Below, in pieces: positions 26,008 through 34,041 of a stretch of DNA of 64,000 nt. The position numbers and the translations under genes are program-made. The notes beneath the pieces are model-generated. The model did no database searches and was not told where the DNA came from. It saw only the letters and a list, made by a program, of their open reading frames with translations. Every line of letters starts with the position of its first letter. Positions within the stretch are counted from its first letter, which is position 1. Origin of the DNA: [Empedobacter] haloabium (GTDB lineage Bacteria > Pseudomonadota > Gammaproteobacteria > Burkholderiales > Burkholderiaceae_D); the NCBI GenBank assembly GCA_008011715.2, contig CP136508.1, positions 806,001-870,000 on the forward strand, in the 5' to 3' direction.

Positions 26008-26688
26008 ATGAATCACGAACGAAGGACGGGACAATGGCTGGGTGTGACGATGCTGGGCGCCATGGCCAGCGCCATTGGTGGGTATTTCGTGCTGCTGGCA
26101 CCGGTCTTCGACGGCGCCGGCTTCCTGGCCGGGGCAGCGGCGCAGGAGGGGCGCGTACGGGCCGGCACGCTCCTGGTGCTGCTGGCGGCATCGTTGCCGC
26201 TGGCTGGTGCGCTGGCGTTGTGGCCGCAGTTGCGTCACCGCGGCACGCGCCTGGCGCCGGCGCTGATCGCGCTGGCCGCCGCCTGCCTGGCCGTCACCGC
26301 GGTCGAACAGGGGCTGCTGCTGGCGATGGTATCCTTGAGCCAGGCGCATGCCACCGCGGCCGATCCGGCGGCCTTCGAGCCGGTCTATACCATGGCCGGC
26401 GGCGCGCGCTACGCGGTCCACTACCTTGCCTTGCTGCTGTCGGGAGCCACCAGTTTGACGCTGTACACATCGCTGTTCCAGGCGCGGTTGCTGCCGCGCG
26501 CTCTGCCTGCCTGCGGCATGGCCGCGGTGGCGCTGCACATGAGCGCCGTCCTGCTGCACCTGGCGGGCCAGCCGTTTCATTTTCCCCTGGTCGCGCCGGC
26601 GGCGCTGTGTCAGCTCGCGACCGGTGGGTGGCTGCTGGCGCGCGGCCTGCGGCCGGGACGCGCCTTGCCGAGGGCCTATGCCGCGTAG
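26008..26688 (+). CDS. DUF4386-like integral membrane protein
   Basis: 226-aa protein with about six transmembrane helices (GVTMLGAMASAIGGYFVLLA; GTLLVLLAASLPLAGALAL; ALIALAAACLAVTAVEQGLL; YLALLLSGATSLTLYTSLF; MAAVALHMSAVLLHLAG; PAALCQLATGGWLLARGL). The start ATG 26008 is behind CAGGAGAGCGCG; the longer frame upstream is arginine/proline-rich shadow sequence. The family has no known biochemical role. It overlaps the start of the sensor kinase gene and is probably in the same operon, possibly as a signal or output protein of that system. Confidence 0.75.
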   Translation: MNHERRTGQWLGVTMLGAMASAIGGYFVLLAPVFDGAGFLAGAAAQEGRVRAGTLLVLLAASLPLAGALALWPQLRHRGTRLAPALIALAAACLAVTAVEQGLLLAMVSLSQAHATAADPAAFEPVYTMAGGARYAVHYLALLLSGATSLTLYTSLFQARLLPRALPACGMAAVALHMSAVLLHLAGQPFHFPLVAPAALCQLATGGWLLARGLRPGRALPRAYAA

Positions 26689-27709
26689 GCTGCTGATGCG
26701 CCTGCGTGCGGCACTGATCTGCGCTTTTGTTGCCAGCCTGCCGCTGGCAACGATCTGGGATTCCGCGTGGTCCCTGTGGCAGCGCGTCGGGGTGCTGGCC
26801 GTTGCCGGGGTGGGGGTCTTCTCGCTGCTGGAGCGCTGGCCACGCCGCTTGCCGGCATGGCTGGCGCGCTGGGCGCTGCAGGTTGCCGGCGTCGCCCTGG
26901 CGATGCCGCTGACGACCCTTGCCATCTACCTGTTCTGGACGACTTCCAGCGAGCCGTTCTGGCAGCAACCCGAGCGGCGCCTGGGCTTCGGCCTGCTGCT
27001 CGTCCTGGGCGTCCTGCTGGCACCCTGGATCGCGCTGGCGGCGCTGGTACGCCAGAAGGATGCGCTGGCGCGGCACCAGGCGCTGGCGTTCGAGCTGGAG
27101 CGCAGCGAGCTGGCGCGCCAGGCCTCGGACGCGCGGCTGCACCTGCTGCAGGCCCAGGTGGCGCCGCACTTCCTGTTCAATACGTTGGCGAACGTCCAGG
27201 CCCTCGTCGATGCGCAGGCGCCGCAGGCGCCGGCCTTGCTGCGCAGCCTGACGGCCTACCTGCGCGCGGCCGTGCCGCGCCTGCATGAGCCGACCGGCAC
27301 ACTGGGACACGAGCTGGCGCTGGTACGCGCCTACCTCGACCTGATGCACATGCGGATGCCCGACCGGCTGCGATTTTCCGTCAGCGCCGAGGCGGCGCTG
27401 CACACGCTGCGCTGCCCGGCGATGACGTTGCTGACACTCGTCGAAAACGCCGTGCGGCACGGCATCGATCCGGCCGAGGAGGGCGGCCGCATCGATGTCG
27501 CGGTATGCCGCGCGGGTGCGCATTGCGTGGCAAGCGTCACCGATACCGGCGTCGGCATGGGGCAGGGCAGCGGCGGCACCGGCCTGGCCACGCTGCGCGA
27601 GCGGTTGGCGTTGCAGTTCGGTGCCGGCGCCCGGTTGCGCCTCTACCCCGTCGTGCCCCACGGCGTGCGCGCCGAGATCGAGTTTCCCGCCATGGAAGAA
27701 AGCACATGA
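26678..27709 (+). CDS. LytS/AlgZ-type sensor histidine kinase
   Basis: 343-aa inner-membrane kinase. The N-terminal 130 residues hold about four membrane helices (ALICAFVASLPLATIW; VGVLAVAGVGVFSLLERW; LQVAGVALAMPLTTLAIYLF; FGLLLVLGVLLAPWIALAAL). The His_kinase domain then has LQAQVAPHFLFNTLANVQ (phospho-acceptor His) and the ATPase N-box TLVENAVRHGI and G-box DTGVGMGQGSGGTGLATLRE. Start taken at 26678 (GAGGG upstream), overlapping the preceding gene; 26696 is an alternative. Its stop overlaps the response-regulator start (ATGA). Confidence 0.9.
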   Translation: MPRRLLMRLRAALICAFVASLPLATIWDSAWSLWQRVGVLAVAGVGVFSLLERWPRRLPAWLARWALQVAGVALAMPLTTLAIYLFWTTSSEPFWQQPERRLGFGLLLVLGVLLAPWIALAALVRQKDALARHQALAFELERSELARQASDARLHLLQAQVAPHFLFNTLANVQALVDAQAPQAPALLRSLTAYLRAAVPRLHEPTGTLGHELALVRAYLDLMHMRMPDRLRFSVSAEAALHTLRCPAMTLLTLVENAVRHGIDPAEEGGRIDVAVCRAGAHCVASVTDTGVGMGQGSGGTGLATLRERLALQFGAGARLRLYPVVPHGVRAEIEFPAMEEST

Positions 27710-28479
27710 GCGTATCCCATCCGACCGCCCTGATCGCGGACGACGAACCCCTGCTGCGCGACGCGCTGGCGGGCCAGCTGCGACAGGCCTGGCCAGAGTT
27801 GGACATCGTCGCGAGCGTGCGTAACGGCCGCGAAGCGGTGGCGCAGTTCGAGGCGCTGCGGCCGGACATCTGTTTCCTGGACGTGCACATGCCGGGCATG
27901 TCCGGCGTCGAAGCCGCGGCCCGCATCGCGCGGCGCGCCCACATCGTATTCATTACCGCGCATGACCAGTACGCGGTGCAGGCATTCGCGCAAGGGGCGC
28001 TGGACTACCTCGTCAAGCCGGTCGAACCCGAGCGGCTGCTCGATACCGTGGCGCGCCTGCGGGAACGGCGCCAGCCCGCCAGCCCGGACATCGAAACGCT
28101 GCTGGCCCGCCTGGCCGGCCAGTTGCGCGCGCCGGCGCCGGCGCTGAACTGGCTGACGGCGCAGGTGGGCGCCGCACTGCGGCTGATCCCGGTCGAGGAG
28201 ATCGATTACCTGCGCTCCGACAGCAAGTACACGGCCGTGGCCTGGCGCGGCGACGATGGCCAGCCGGCCGAGGCGCTGGTGCGCACGCCGTTGAAGGAAC
28301 TGCTGGCGCAGCTCGATCCCGCGCAGTTCGTACAGGTACATCGCGCGGTGGTGGTCAACCTGCGCGCGATTCGCCACGTGCTGCGCGGCGAGAACGAGAC
28401 GGCGACGATCCACCTGAGGCGGCGGGCCGAGACGTTGCCCGTCAGCCGCAATTACCTGCACGTGTTCCGGCAGATGTAA
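27706..28479 (+). CDS. LytTR-family response regulator
   Basis: 257-aa regulator paired with the preceding kinase. The receiver domain has ALIADDEPLLRDAL, phospho-acceptor Asp in FLDVHMPGMSG and the conserved Lys in DYLVKPVEP. The C-terminal LytTR DNA-binding domain starts near IPVEEIDYLRSDSKYTAV and ends HLRRRAETLPVSRNYLHVF. The start at 27706 overlaps the kinase stop, so the pair is translationally coupled. Targets are unknown; the upstream DUF4386 gene is a natural candidate. Confidence 0.93.
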   Translation: MSVSHPTALIADDEPLLRDALAGQLRQAWPELDIVASVRNGREAVAQFEALRPDICFLDVHMPGMSGVEAAARIARRAHIVFITAHDQYAVQAFAQGALDYLVKPVEPERLLDTVARLRERRQPASPDIETLLARLAGQLRAPAPALNWLTAQVGAALRLIPVEEIDYLRSDSKYTAVAWRGDDGQPAEALVRTPLKELLAQLDPAQFVQVHRAVVVNLRAIRHVLRGENETATIHLRRRAETLPVSRNYLHVFRQM

Positions 28480-28624
28480 TTTGGGCCGCGTGACATTTGG
28501 ATAGAGTGTTGAGTAACTTGCAATGCTATTGTCATGCCCGGCCCGATGCGCGGCGGCGAGCAACAGGCCGCGTGCGCCGGCGGGCCGCCTGTTCGCCCAT
28601 CGCTTACCCATCGAAAGGAAAACC

Positions 28625-29320
28625 ATGAAGGCAGTTTTGCAAGCCGCGGTGCTCGGCGCTGTCGCGCTGGCCGCGTCGGCCCAGGCGGAGGTCCGCACGT
28701 ACGAATATACCGCGGTCGTCGCCCGCATCAACGAATTCGAATTGGAAACCGGCCGCAACGAGTGGCTGAACGTGACCACCTTGCCCGGTTTCGCCATCAC
28801 GCTTGGCGACACGGTGCATGGCCGCTTCAGCATCGACACGGATACCGGCCTGGCGTACAGCGAACCGTTCGGCGACGGTGTCATCGCCGACTACGCCGAC
28901 TTCACCAACCGCAACCGCATTTCCATCGGTTTCGACCGCAGCGGCCATGAGTTTGCCGCATTGGGCCCGCGGTACACGAACCTGTCGATCACCGACCAGC
29001 CGGTCGGCTCCGGCGACGACGTGCTGCACCTGAGCCAGGGCACTTACGGCCCGGGGCCGCGCGAAAGCATCGCGATCGACCTGACCGATATTTCCGGTAG
29101 CGCCTTGTCCGCACCCGTCATCCCGGCATCGATCGCCGCTTTCGGGCAGCAGACGTTCATGTGGCACTACGATACCGGCGTCGGTGCCGGCTATACGCAG
29201 GTGATCGTCAACGGCGGCTTCACGTCGCTGCACGAGGTCAGCGCGGTGCCGGAACCCGGTACCTACGCGATGCTGCTGGCGGGCCTTGGCTTGCTGGGCT
29301 GGCAGCGCCGGCGTCGCTAA
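28625..29320 (+). CDS. PEP-CTERM sorting domain protein
   Basis: 231-aa secreted protein. It has a signal peptide (MKAVLQAAVLGAVALAASAQ, cleaved before EVRTYEY), a beta-rich middle of unknown function, and a C-terminal sorting signal with VPEPGTYAMLLAGLGLLGW followed by RRRR. Such tails are recognised by the EpsH-type exosortase, so the genome should encode one elsewhere. GAAAGGAAAACC precedes ATG 28625. Single gene between the regulator and a repeat. Confidence 0.92.
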   Translation: MKAVLQAAVLGAVALAASAQAEVRTYEYTAVVARINEFELETGRNEWLNVTTLPGFAITLGDTVHGRFSIDTDTGLAYSEPFGDGVIADYADFTNRNRISIGFDRSGHEFAALGPRYTNLSITDQPVGSGDDVLHLSQGTYGPGPRESIAIDLTDISGSALSAPVIPASIAAFGQQTFMWHYDTGVGAGYTQVIVNGGFTSLHEVSAVPEPGTYAMLLAGLGLLGWQRRRR

Positions 29321-29337
29321 ACCCAGGACCGAAGACC

Positions 29338-29364
29338 GGGGTCAGACCCGGCGGGTCTGACCCC
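29338..29364. repeat. GGGGTCAGACCC palindrome, subfamily with 3-nt loop
   Basis: Perfect 12-bp arms with loop GGC, between the PEP-CTERM gene and the convergent cobalamin adenosyltransferase gene. The same arms recur at 57448-57474 with loop GCC. Confidence 0.85.
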
Positions 29365-29417
29365 AGCCTCTGCTTTTGGGTGCAAGAAAGGCCGCCACTG
29401 AGCCTGCCCTCTCAAGC

Positions 29418-29972
29418 TTACTTGCGCTTGCGCTCGTGGTTCCACAACACGTCGCCGCCGCCGGCAAAGCGGTTCAGCACACGGGCCAGCACGAACATCA
29501 GGTCCGACAGGCGGTTGACGTACTGGCGCGGGTGGTCGTGGATGGTCTCCTGGTTGCCCAGCGTGACGATGGCGCGTTCGGCGCGGCGGCATACCGTGCG
29601 GCACACGTGCGCCAGCGAGGCAGCGCGCGAGCCGGCCGGCAGGATGAATTCCGTCAGCGCCGGCAAGGTGGCGTTGTACTTCTCCAGCAGCGCATCGAGG
29701 CGCTCCACGTGTTCTTCCTTGATCAGCTGGTAGCCGGGGATGCACAGCTCCCCGCCCAGGTCGAACAGGTCGTGCTGGATCGCCACCAGCTCGGCGTGCA
29801 GGTCGTCGGGCATCGGTTCGCACAGCAGCACGCCGATCTGCGAATTCAATTCGTCCACGTCGCCCATCGCGTGCACGCGCGCGCTGTCCTTGCCGGTGCG
29901 GCTGCCGTCGCCCAGGCCCGTGGTGCCGTTGTCGCCCGTGCGGGTGGCGATCTTTGACAGTCGGTTACCCAT
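29418..29972 (-). CDS. Cob(I)yrinic acid a,c-diamide adenosyltransferase, PduO type
   Basis: 184-aa enzyme that adenosylates cobalamin from ATP. The N-terminus TRTGDNGTTGLGDGSRTGKD is the ATP-binding block of PduO-type ACATs; VHAMGDVDELNSQIG and VCRTVCRRAERAIV are also diagnostic. Normal length. It is transcribed divergently from glcDEF, with about 100 bp between them that must hold both promoters. Confidence 0.94.
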   Translation of the reverse strand: MGNRLSKIATRTGDNGTTGLGDGSRTGKDSARVHAMGDVDELNSQIGVLLCEPMPDDLHAELVAIQHDLFDLGGELCIPGYQLIKEEHVERLDALLEKYNATLPALTEFILPAGSRAASLAHVCRTVCRRAERAIVTLGNQETIHDHPRQYVNRLSDLMFVLARVLNRFAGGGDVLWNHERKRK

Positions 29973-30072
29973 CTCGTCTCCTCTTTCAGTCTCATGATTG
30001 GAACGGTGCGAGGATACGACAAATCGGGCCGTTCTGGCCTACAATCGTCATACGCCAACGATCCCGCCGCCG

Positions 30073-31566
30073 ATGACCTCCGCCTCCGCCGCAGCCCCGT
30101 CGTACTCCGCCGAGCGCCAGCACGCCGTCGCGCACGCGCTGCGCGCGGTCCTGCCGCCCGGTTGCGTGCTGGCGGCGCTGGAGGATACCAAGCCGTATGA
30201 ATGCGACGGCCTGTCGGCCTACCGCCAGGTGCCGATGGTGGTGGCATTGCCGCAGGACGAGGCGCAGGTGCTGGCCGTGCTGGCCGTGTGCCGCGAGCTG
30301 GCGGTGCCGATCGTGCCGCGCGGCGCCGGCACCGGGCTGTCCGGCGGCGCGATGCCGATCGCCGACGGCGTCGTGCTGTCCACCGCAAAACTGAACCGTA
30401 TCGTGCGGCTCGATGCCACCTCGCGCACGGCCGTCGTGCAGCCGGGCGTGCGCAACCTGGCGATCTCGGAAGCGGCCGCGCCGTACGGCTTGTACTACGC
30501 GCCCGATCCGTCCTCGCAGATCGCCTGCACCATCGGCGGCAACGTCGCCGAGAATTCCGGTGGCGTGCACTGCCTGAAATACGGCCTGACGGTGCACAAC
30601 GTGCTGCGCGTGCGGGTCGCCACGATCGAGGGCGACGTCATCGAGCTGGGCAGCGAGGCGCCGGATGCGCCGGGCCTGGACCTGCTGTCCGTCTTCATCG
30701 GCTCGGAAGGCATGCTGGGTATCGTGACCGAAGTCACCGTCAAGCTGGTGCCGAAGCCGGCCTGCGCGCGCGTCATCATGGCGTCGTTCGGCGACGTGGT
30801 CACGGCCGGCAATGCGGTGGCGCACGTGATCGCGGCCGGCATCATTCCGGCGGGGCTGGAGATGATGGACCAGACCTCGGTGCGGATGGTCGAGCCCTTC
30901 GTCAAGGCCGGCTACGACCAGGAAGCGGCGGCGATCCTGTTGTGCGAGGCGGACGGCACGTTCGACGAGGTGGAGGACGAGATCGCGCGCATGACGGCCG
31001 TGCTGCAGGCGGCCGGCGCCGGGGCGATTGCCGTCTCCACCAGCGAGGCGGAGCGGCTGCGCTTCTGGTCGGGCCGCAAGAACGCGTTCCCGGCGGCGGG
31101 CCGCATCTCGCCGGATTACTACTGCATGGACGGCACCATCCCGCGCAAGAACCTGGCACAGGTGCTGACGGGGATCGCGCAGATGGAAGTGAAATATGGC
31201 CTGCGCTGCGCCAACGTGTTCCATGCCGGCGACGGCAACCTGCATCCGCTGATCCTGTTCGACGCCAACCAGCCGGACGAGCTGCGGCGCGCCGAGGCCT
31301 TCGGCGCCGAGATCCTGGCGCTGTGCGTGGCCGTCGGCGGCACCATCACGGGCGAGCATGGCGTCGGCATCGAGAAGATCGATTCGATGTGCGTGCAGTT
31401 CCAGCCGGCGGAACTGGCAGCCTTCTTTGCCGTGAAGGGCGCCTTCGACCCTGTCGCGCTACTGAATCCCGACAAGGCCATTCCGACCCTGCACCGCTGC
31501 GCCGAATTCGGCCGCCAGCATGTCAGCGGCGGGGTGCTGCCGCACGCGCACCTGCCACGCTTCTGA
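30073..31566 (+). CDS. glcD: Glycolate oxidase subunit GlcD
   Basis: 497-aa FAD-binding oxidoreductase, catalytic subunit oxidising glycolate to glyoxylate. The FAD-binding PCMH domain has VPRGAGTGLSGGAMPIADG and IACTIGGNVAENSGG; the C-terminal cap has VFHAGDGNLHPLILFD and ITGEHGVGIEK. Start chosen at ATG 30073; a longer frame from 29998 adds non-family residues. First gene of the glcDEF operon. Confidence 0.95.
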   Translation: MTSASAAAPSYSAERQHAVAHALRAVLPPGCVLAALEDTKPYECDGLSAYRQVPMVVALPQDEAQVLAVLAVCRELAVPIVPRGAGTGLSGGAMPIADGVVLSTAKLNRIVRLDATSRTAVVQPGVRNLAISEAAAPYGLYYAPDPSSQIACTIGGNVAENSGGVHCLKYGLTVHNVLRVRVATIEGDVIELGSEAPDAPGLDLLSVFIGSEGMLGIVTEVTVKLVPKPACARVIMASFGDVVTAGNAVAHVIAAGIIPAGLEMMDQTSVRMVEPFVKAGYDQEAAAILLCEADGTFDEVEDEIARMTAVLQAAGAGAIAVSTSEAERLRFWSGRKNAFPAAGRISPDYYCMDGTIPRKNLAQVLTGIAQMEVKYGLRCANVFHAGDGNLHPLILFDANQPDELRRAEAFGAEILALCVAVGGTITGEHGVGIEKIDSMCVQFQPAELAAFFAVKGAFDPVALLNPDKAIPTLHRCAEFGRQHVSGGVLPHAHLPRF

Positions 31567-31567
31567 C

Positions 31568-32617
31568 ATGAGCGACCAACTCGACCGCTTCCGCGAACGC
31601 ATCGTCGCCGCCAGCGCGGCCGGTACCCCGCTGCGCATCGCCGGCGGCGCCAGCAAGGACTGGTATGGCGGCGCGCTGCAGGGCGAGGTGCTGGACACGC
31701 GTGCGTACAGCGGCGTCGTCGACTACGAGCCGACAGAGCTCGTCATCACGGCGCGCTGCGGCACGCCGCTCGCGCAAGTCGAGGCGCTGCTGTGCGAGCA
31801 CCGGCAGATGCTGGCGTTCGAGCCGCCGCGCTTCGGTGCCGCGTCCACCATCGGCGGCGTGGTCGCCAGCGGCTTGTCCGGACCGCGCCGCGCCAATGCC
31901 GGCGCCGTGCGCGATTTCGTGCTGGGCGCCCAGCTGATGAATGGCAGGGGCGAACTGCTGAACTTCGGCGGCCAGGTGATGAAGAACGTGGCCGGCTACG
32001 ACGTATCGCGCCTTTTGGCCGGCTCGCTGGGCGTGCTGGGACTGATCACGCAGGTGTCGCTGAAGGTGCTGCCGCTGCCGCTGGTCGAGACCACGTTGCG
32101 CTTCGAGCTGGACGAGATCGCGGCGCTGGCGCGCATGAACGAATGGGGCGGCCAGCCGCTGCCGCTGTCGGCCACATGCTGGCATGCCGGTGTGCTGACG
32201 GTGCGGCTGTCCGGCGCCGAGCCGGCCGTGCAGGCGGCAGTACGACGGCTGGGCGGCGCAGTCGTCGCGGACGCCGCGCCGTTCTGGCATGCGTTGCGCG
32301 ACCAGTCCCATCCCTTCTTCGATACGGGCGAGCTGTGGCGTCTCGCGCTGCCGCCAGCGGCCAGTGCGCAAATCCTCGGTGGCGCACAGCTGATCGAATG
32401 GGGCGGCGGCTTGCGCTGGCTGAAGGGTGCTCGTGCCGATGCCGGGGCGATCCGCCGCGCGGTCGCCGCCGCGGGCGGCCATGCCACGCTGTACCGGGCC
32501 GCCGACAAGAGCGCCGGCGCGTTCCACCCGCCAGCACCCGCGATCGCCCGCATCCATGCGCGGCTGCAGGCCGCGTTCGATCCGGCCGGCATCTTCAACC
32601 GCGGCCGGCTGTACTAA
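31568..32617 (+). CDS. glcE: Glycolate oxidase subunit GlcE
   Basis: 349-aa FAD-binding subunit of the glycolate oxidase complex. It starts at ATG 31568, with only one base between the glcD stop and this start. FAD-site block: FGAASTIGGVVASGLSGPRR followed by NAGAVRDFVLGAQ; also GGQVMKNVAGYDVSRLLAGS. Works with GlcD and the iron-sulfur subunit GlcF in the membrane-associated complex. Confidence 0.95.
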   Translation: MSDQLDRFRERIVAASAAGTPLRIAGGASKDWYGGALQGEVLDTRAYSGVVDYEPTELVITARCGTPLAQVEALLCEHRQMLAFEPPRFGAASTIGGVVASGLSGPRRANAGAVRDFVLGAQLMNGRGELLNFGGQVMKNVAGYDVSRLLAGSLGVLGLITQVSLKVLPLPLVETTLRFELDEIAALARMNEWGGQPLPLSATCWHAGVLTVRLSGAEPAVQAAVRRLGGAVVADAAPFWHALRDQSHPFFDTGELWRLALPPAASAQILGGAQLIEWGGGLRWLKGARADAGAIRRAVAAAGGHATLYRAADKSAGAFHPPAPAIARIHARLQAAFDPAGIFNRGRLY

Positions 32618-32625
32618 GACAATCC

Positions 32626-33846
32626 ATGCAAACCAATCTTGCCGATTTCATCAAGGGCACGCCGGAAGGCGACGAGGCCGAAAGCATCCTGCGCGCCTGC
32701 GTGCACTGTGGCTTCTGCACTGCCACCTGTCCCACTTACCAGCTGCTGGGCGACGAGCTGGATGGCCCGCGCGGCCGCATCTACCTGATCAAGCAGGTGC
32801 TGGAAGGCGCGCCGGCCGGCCCGGGCACGCAGCTGCACCTGGACCGCTGCCTGACGTGCCGCAACTGCGAAACCACCTGTCCATCCGGCGTCCGTTATGG
32901 GCGGCTGGCCGATATCGGCCGCAATGTCGTGGAGCGGCGCGTGCCGCGCAAGCTGCCGGACCGGATCAAGCGCTACGTGATGAAGGAAGGGCTGTCCCGC
33001 CGCGCCCTGTTCACGCCGGCGCTGCGGCTGGGACAGGCGTTGCGCCCGCTGTTGTCGCCGGCGTTGCAGGACAAGCTGCCGCCGCTGCGCCGCGCCACGC
33101 CGTGGCCGGCGCGCGCCCATGCGCGCCGCATGCTGGTACTGGACGGCTGCGTGCAGCCGGCCATCGCGCCCAACATCAACGCGGCGGCCGCGCGCGTGCT
33201 CGATGCGGTCGGGGTGCAGCTGTTCAAGGCGCCGCGCGAAGGCTGCTGCGGCGCGCTGCGTTTCCATATGAACGACCAGGAGGGCGGGCGCGAGCACATG
33301 CGCCGCAACATCGACGCGTGGTGGCCGTACGTGGACCAGGTCGAGGCCATCGTCATGACCGCATCCGGCTGCGGCGCGACGGTGCGCGAGTACGGCCACC
33401 TGCTGGCGCACGACCCGGCCTATGCGGCGAAGGCGGCGCGCATCTCGGCGCTGACGCGCGACCTGTCGGAAGTGCTGCCGGCGTTCCAAGTGGAGCTGGC
33501 GGCGCTGGTCAGGCGATCCGCCGAGCCGGTCGCCTATCACCCGCCATGCACCTTGCAGCACGGCCAGCAGATTCGCGGCAAGGTCGAGGGGCTGCTGCGG
33601 GCGCTGGGCGTGGAGGTGCAGCTGTGCGGCGAGGCGCACCTGTGCTGCGGTTCGGCCGGCACGTATTCGCTGCTGCATCCCGAACTCGCCTTGCAGCTGC
33701 GCGACCGCAAGCTGGAGCAGCTGGCGCAGACCGGCACGGCGCACACGGTGTCGGCCAATATCGGCTGCATCGGGCACCTGCAGTCCGGCACCGAGGTGCC
33801 GGTGGAGCATTGGGTCGAGCTGATCGATCGGTTGATCGCAAGCTGA
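32626..33846 (+). CDS. glcF: Glycolate oxidase iron-sulfur subunit GlcF
   Basis: 406-aa electron-transfer subunit. Two [4Fe-4S] ferredoxin motifs lie at the N-terminus (CVHCGFCTATCP and CLTCRNCETTCP), followed by two CCG domains (EGCCGALRFHMND; HLCCGSAGTYSLLHP) that bind a further cluster or interact with quinone-linked partners. Start at ATG 32626, 8 nt after the glcE stop. Last gene of the operon; repeats follow. Confidence 0.96.
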   Translation: MQTNLADFIKGTPEGDEAESILRACVHCGFCTATCPTYQLLGDELDGPRGRIYLIKQVLEGAPAGPGTQLHLDRCLTCRNCETTCPSGVRYGRLADIGRNVVERRVPRKLPDRIKRYVMKEGLSRRALFTPALRLGQALRPLLSPALQDKLPPLRRATPWPARAHARRMLVLDGCVQPAIAPNINAAAARVLDAVGVQLFKAPREGCCGALRFHMNDQEGGREHMRRNIDAWWPYVDQVEAIVMTASGCGATVREYGHLLAHDPAYAAKAARISALTRDLSEVLPAFQVELAALVRRSAEPVAYHPPCTLQHGQQIRGKVEGLLRALGVEVQLCGEAHLCCGSAGTYSLLHPELALQLRDRKLEQLAQTGTAHTVSANIGCIGHLQSGTEVPVEHWVELIDRLIAS

Positions 33847-33889
33847 ACGCGCAGGTGTCAGGCTGCCCGACCACCTGCGTATCAGGGTT

Positions 33890-33919
33890 GGGGTCTGTCC
33901 CCGCATGGGGACTGACCCC
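33890..33919. repeat. GGGGTCTGTCCCC / GGGGACTGACCCC repeat
   Basis: 13-bp arms with one mismatch and a 4-nt loop (GCAT), just after glcF. Reads in opposite orientation to the copy at 33988-34014; together they form a two-element array. Confidence 0.85.
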
Positions 33920-33987
33920 GGTTTTCTTCAGCGCCCGATGAGCACCAGTCAGGGGTGTGCGTGAACTCCGCTTACCCGATACAAACC

Positions 33988-34014
33988 GGGGTCAGTCCCA
34001 AAGGGACAGACCCC
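33988..34014. repeat. GGGGTCAGTCCC / GGGACAGACCCC repeat
   Basis: 12-bp arms with one mismatch and loop AAA. It is the inverse of the 33890 copy. The same form occurs at 57592-57618. Confidence 0.85.
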
Positions 34015-34041
34015 AACCCGAGTCGCGGGCCAAGATCGGCG

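Noticed and set aside
31792..32625. Upstream extension of the glcF frame
   Set aside because: This stretch is glcE in another frame; the conserved GlcF start is at 32626.
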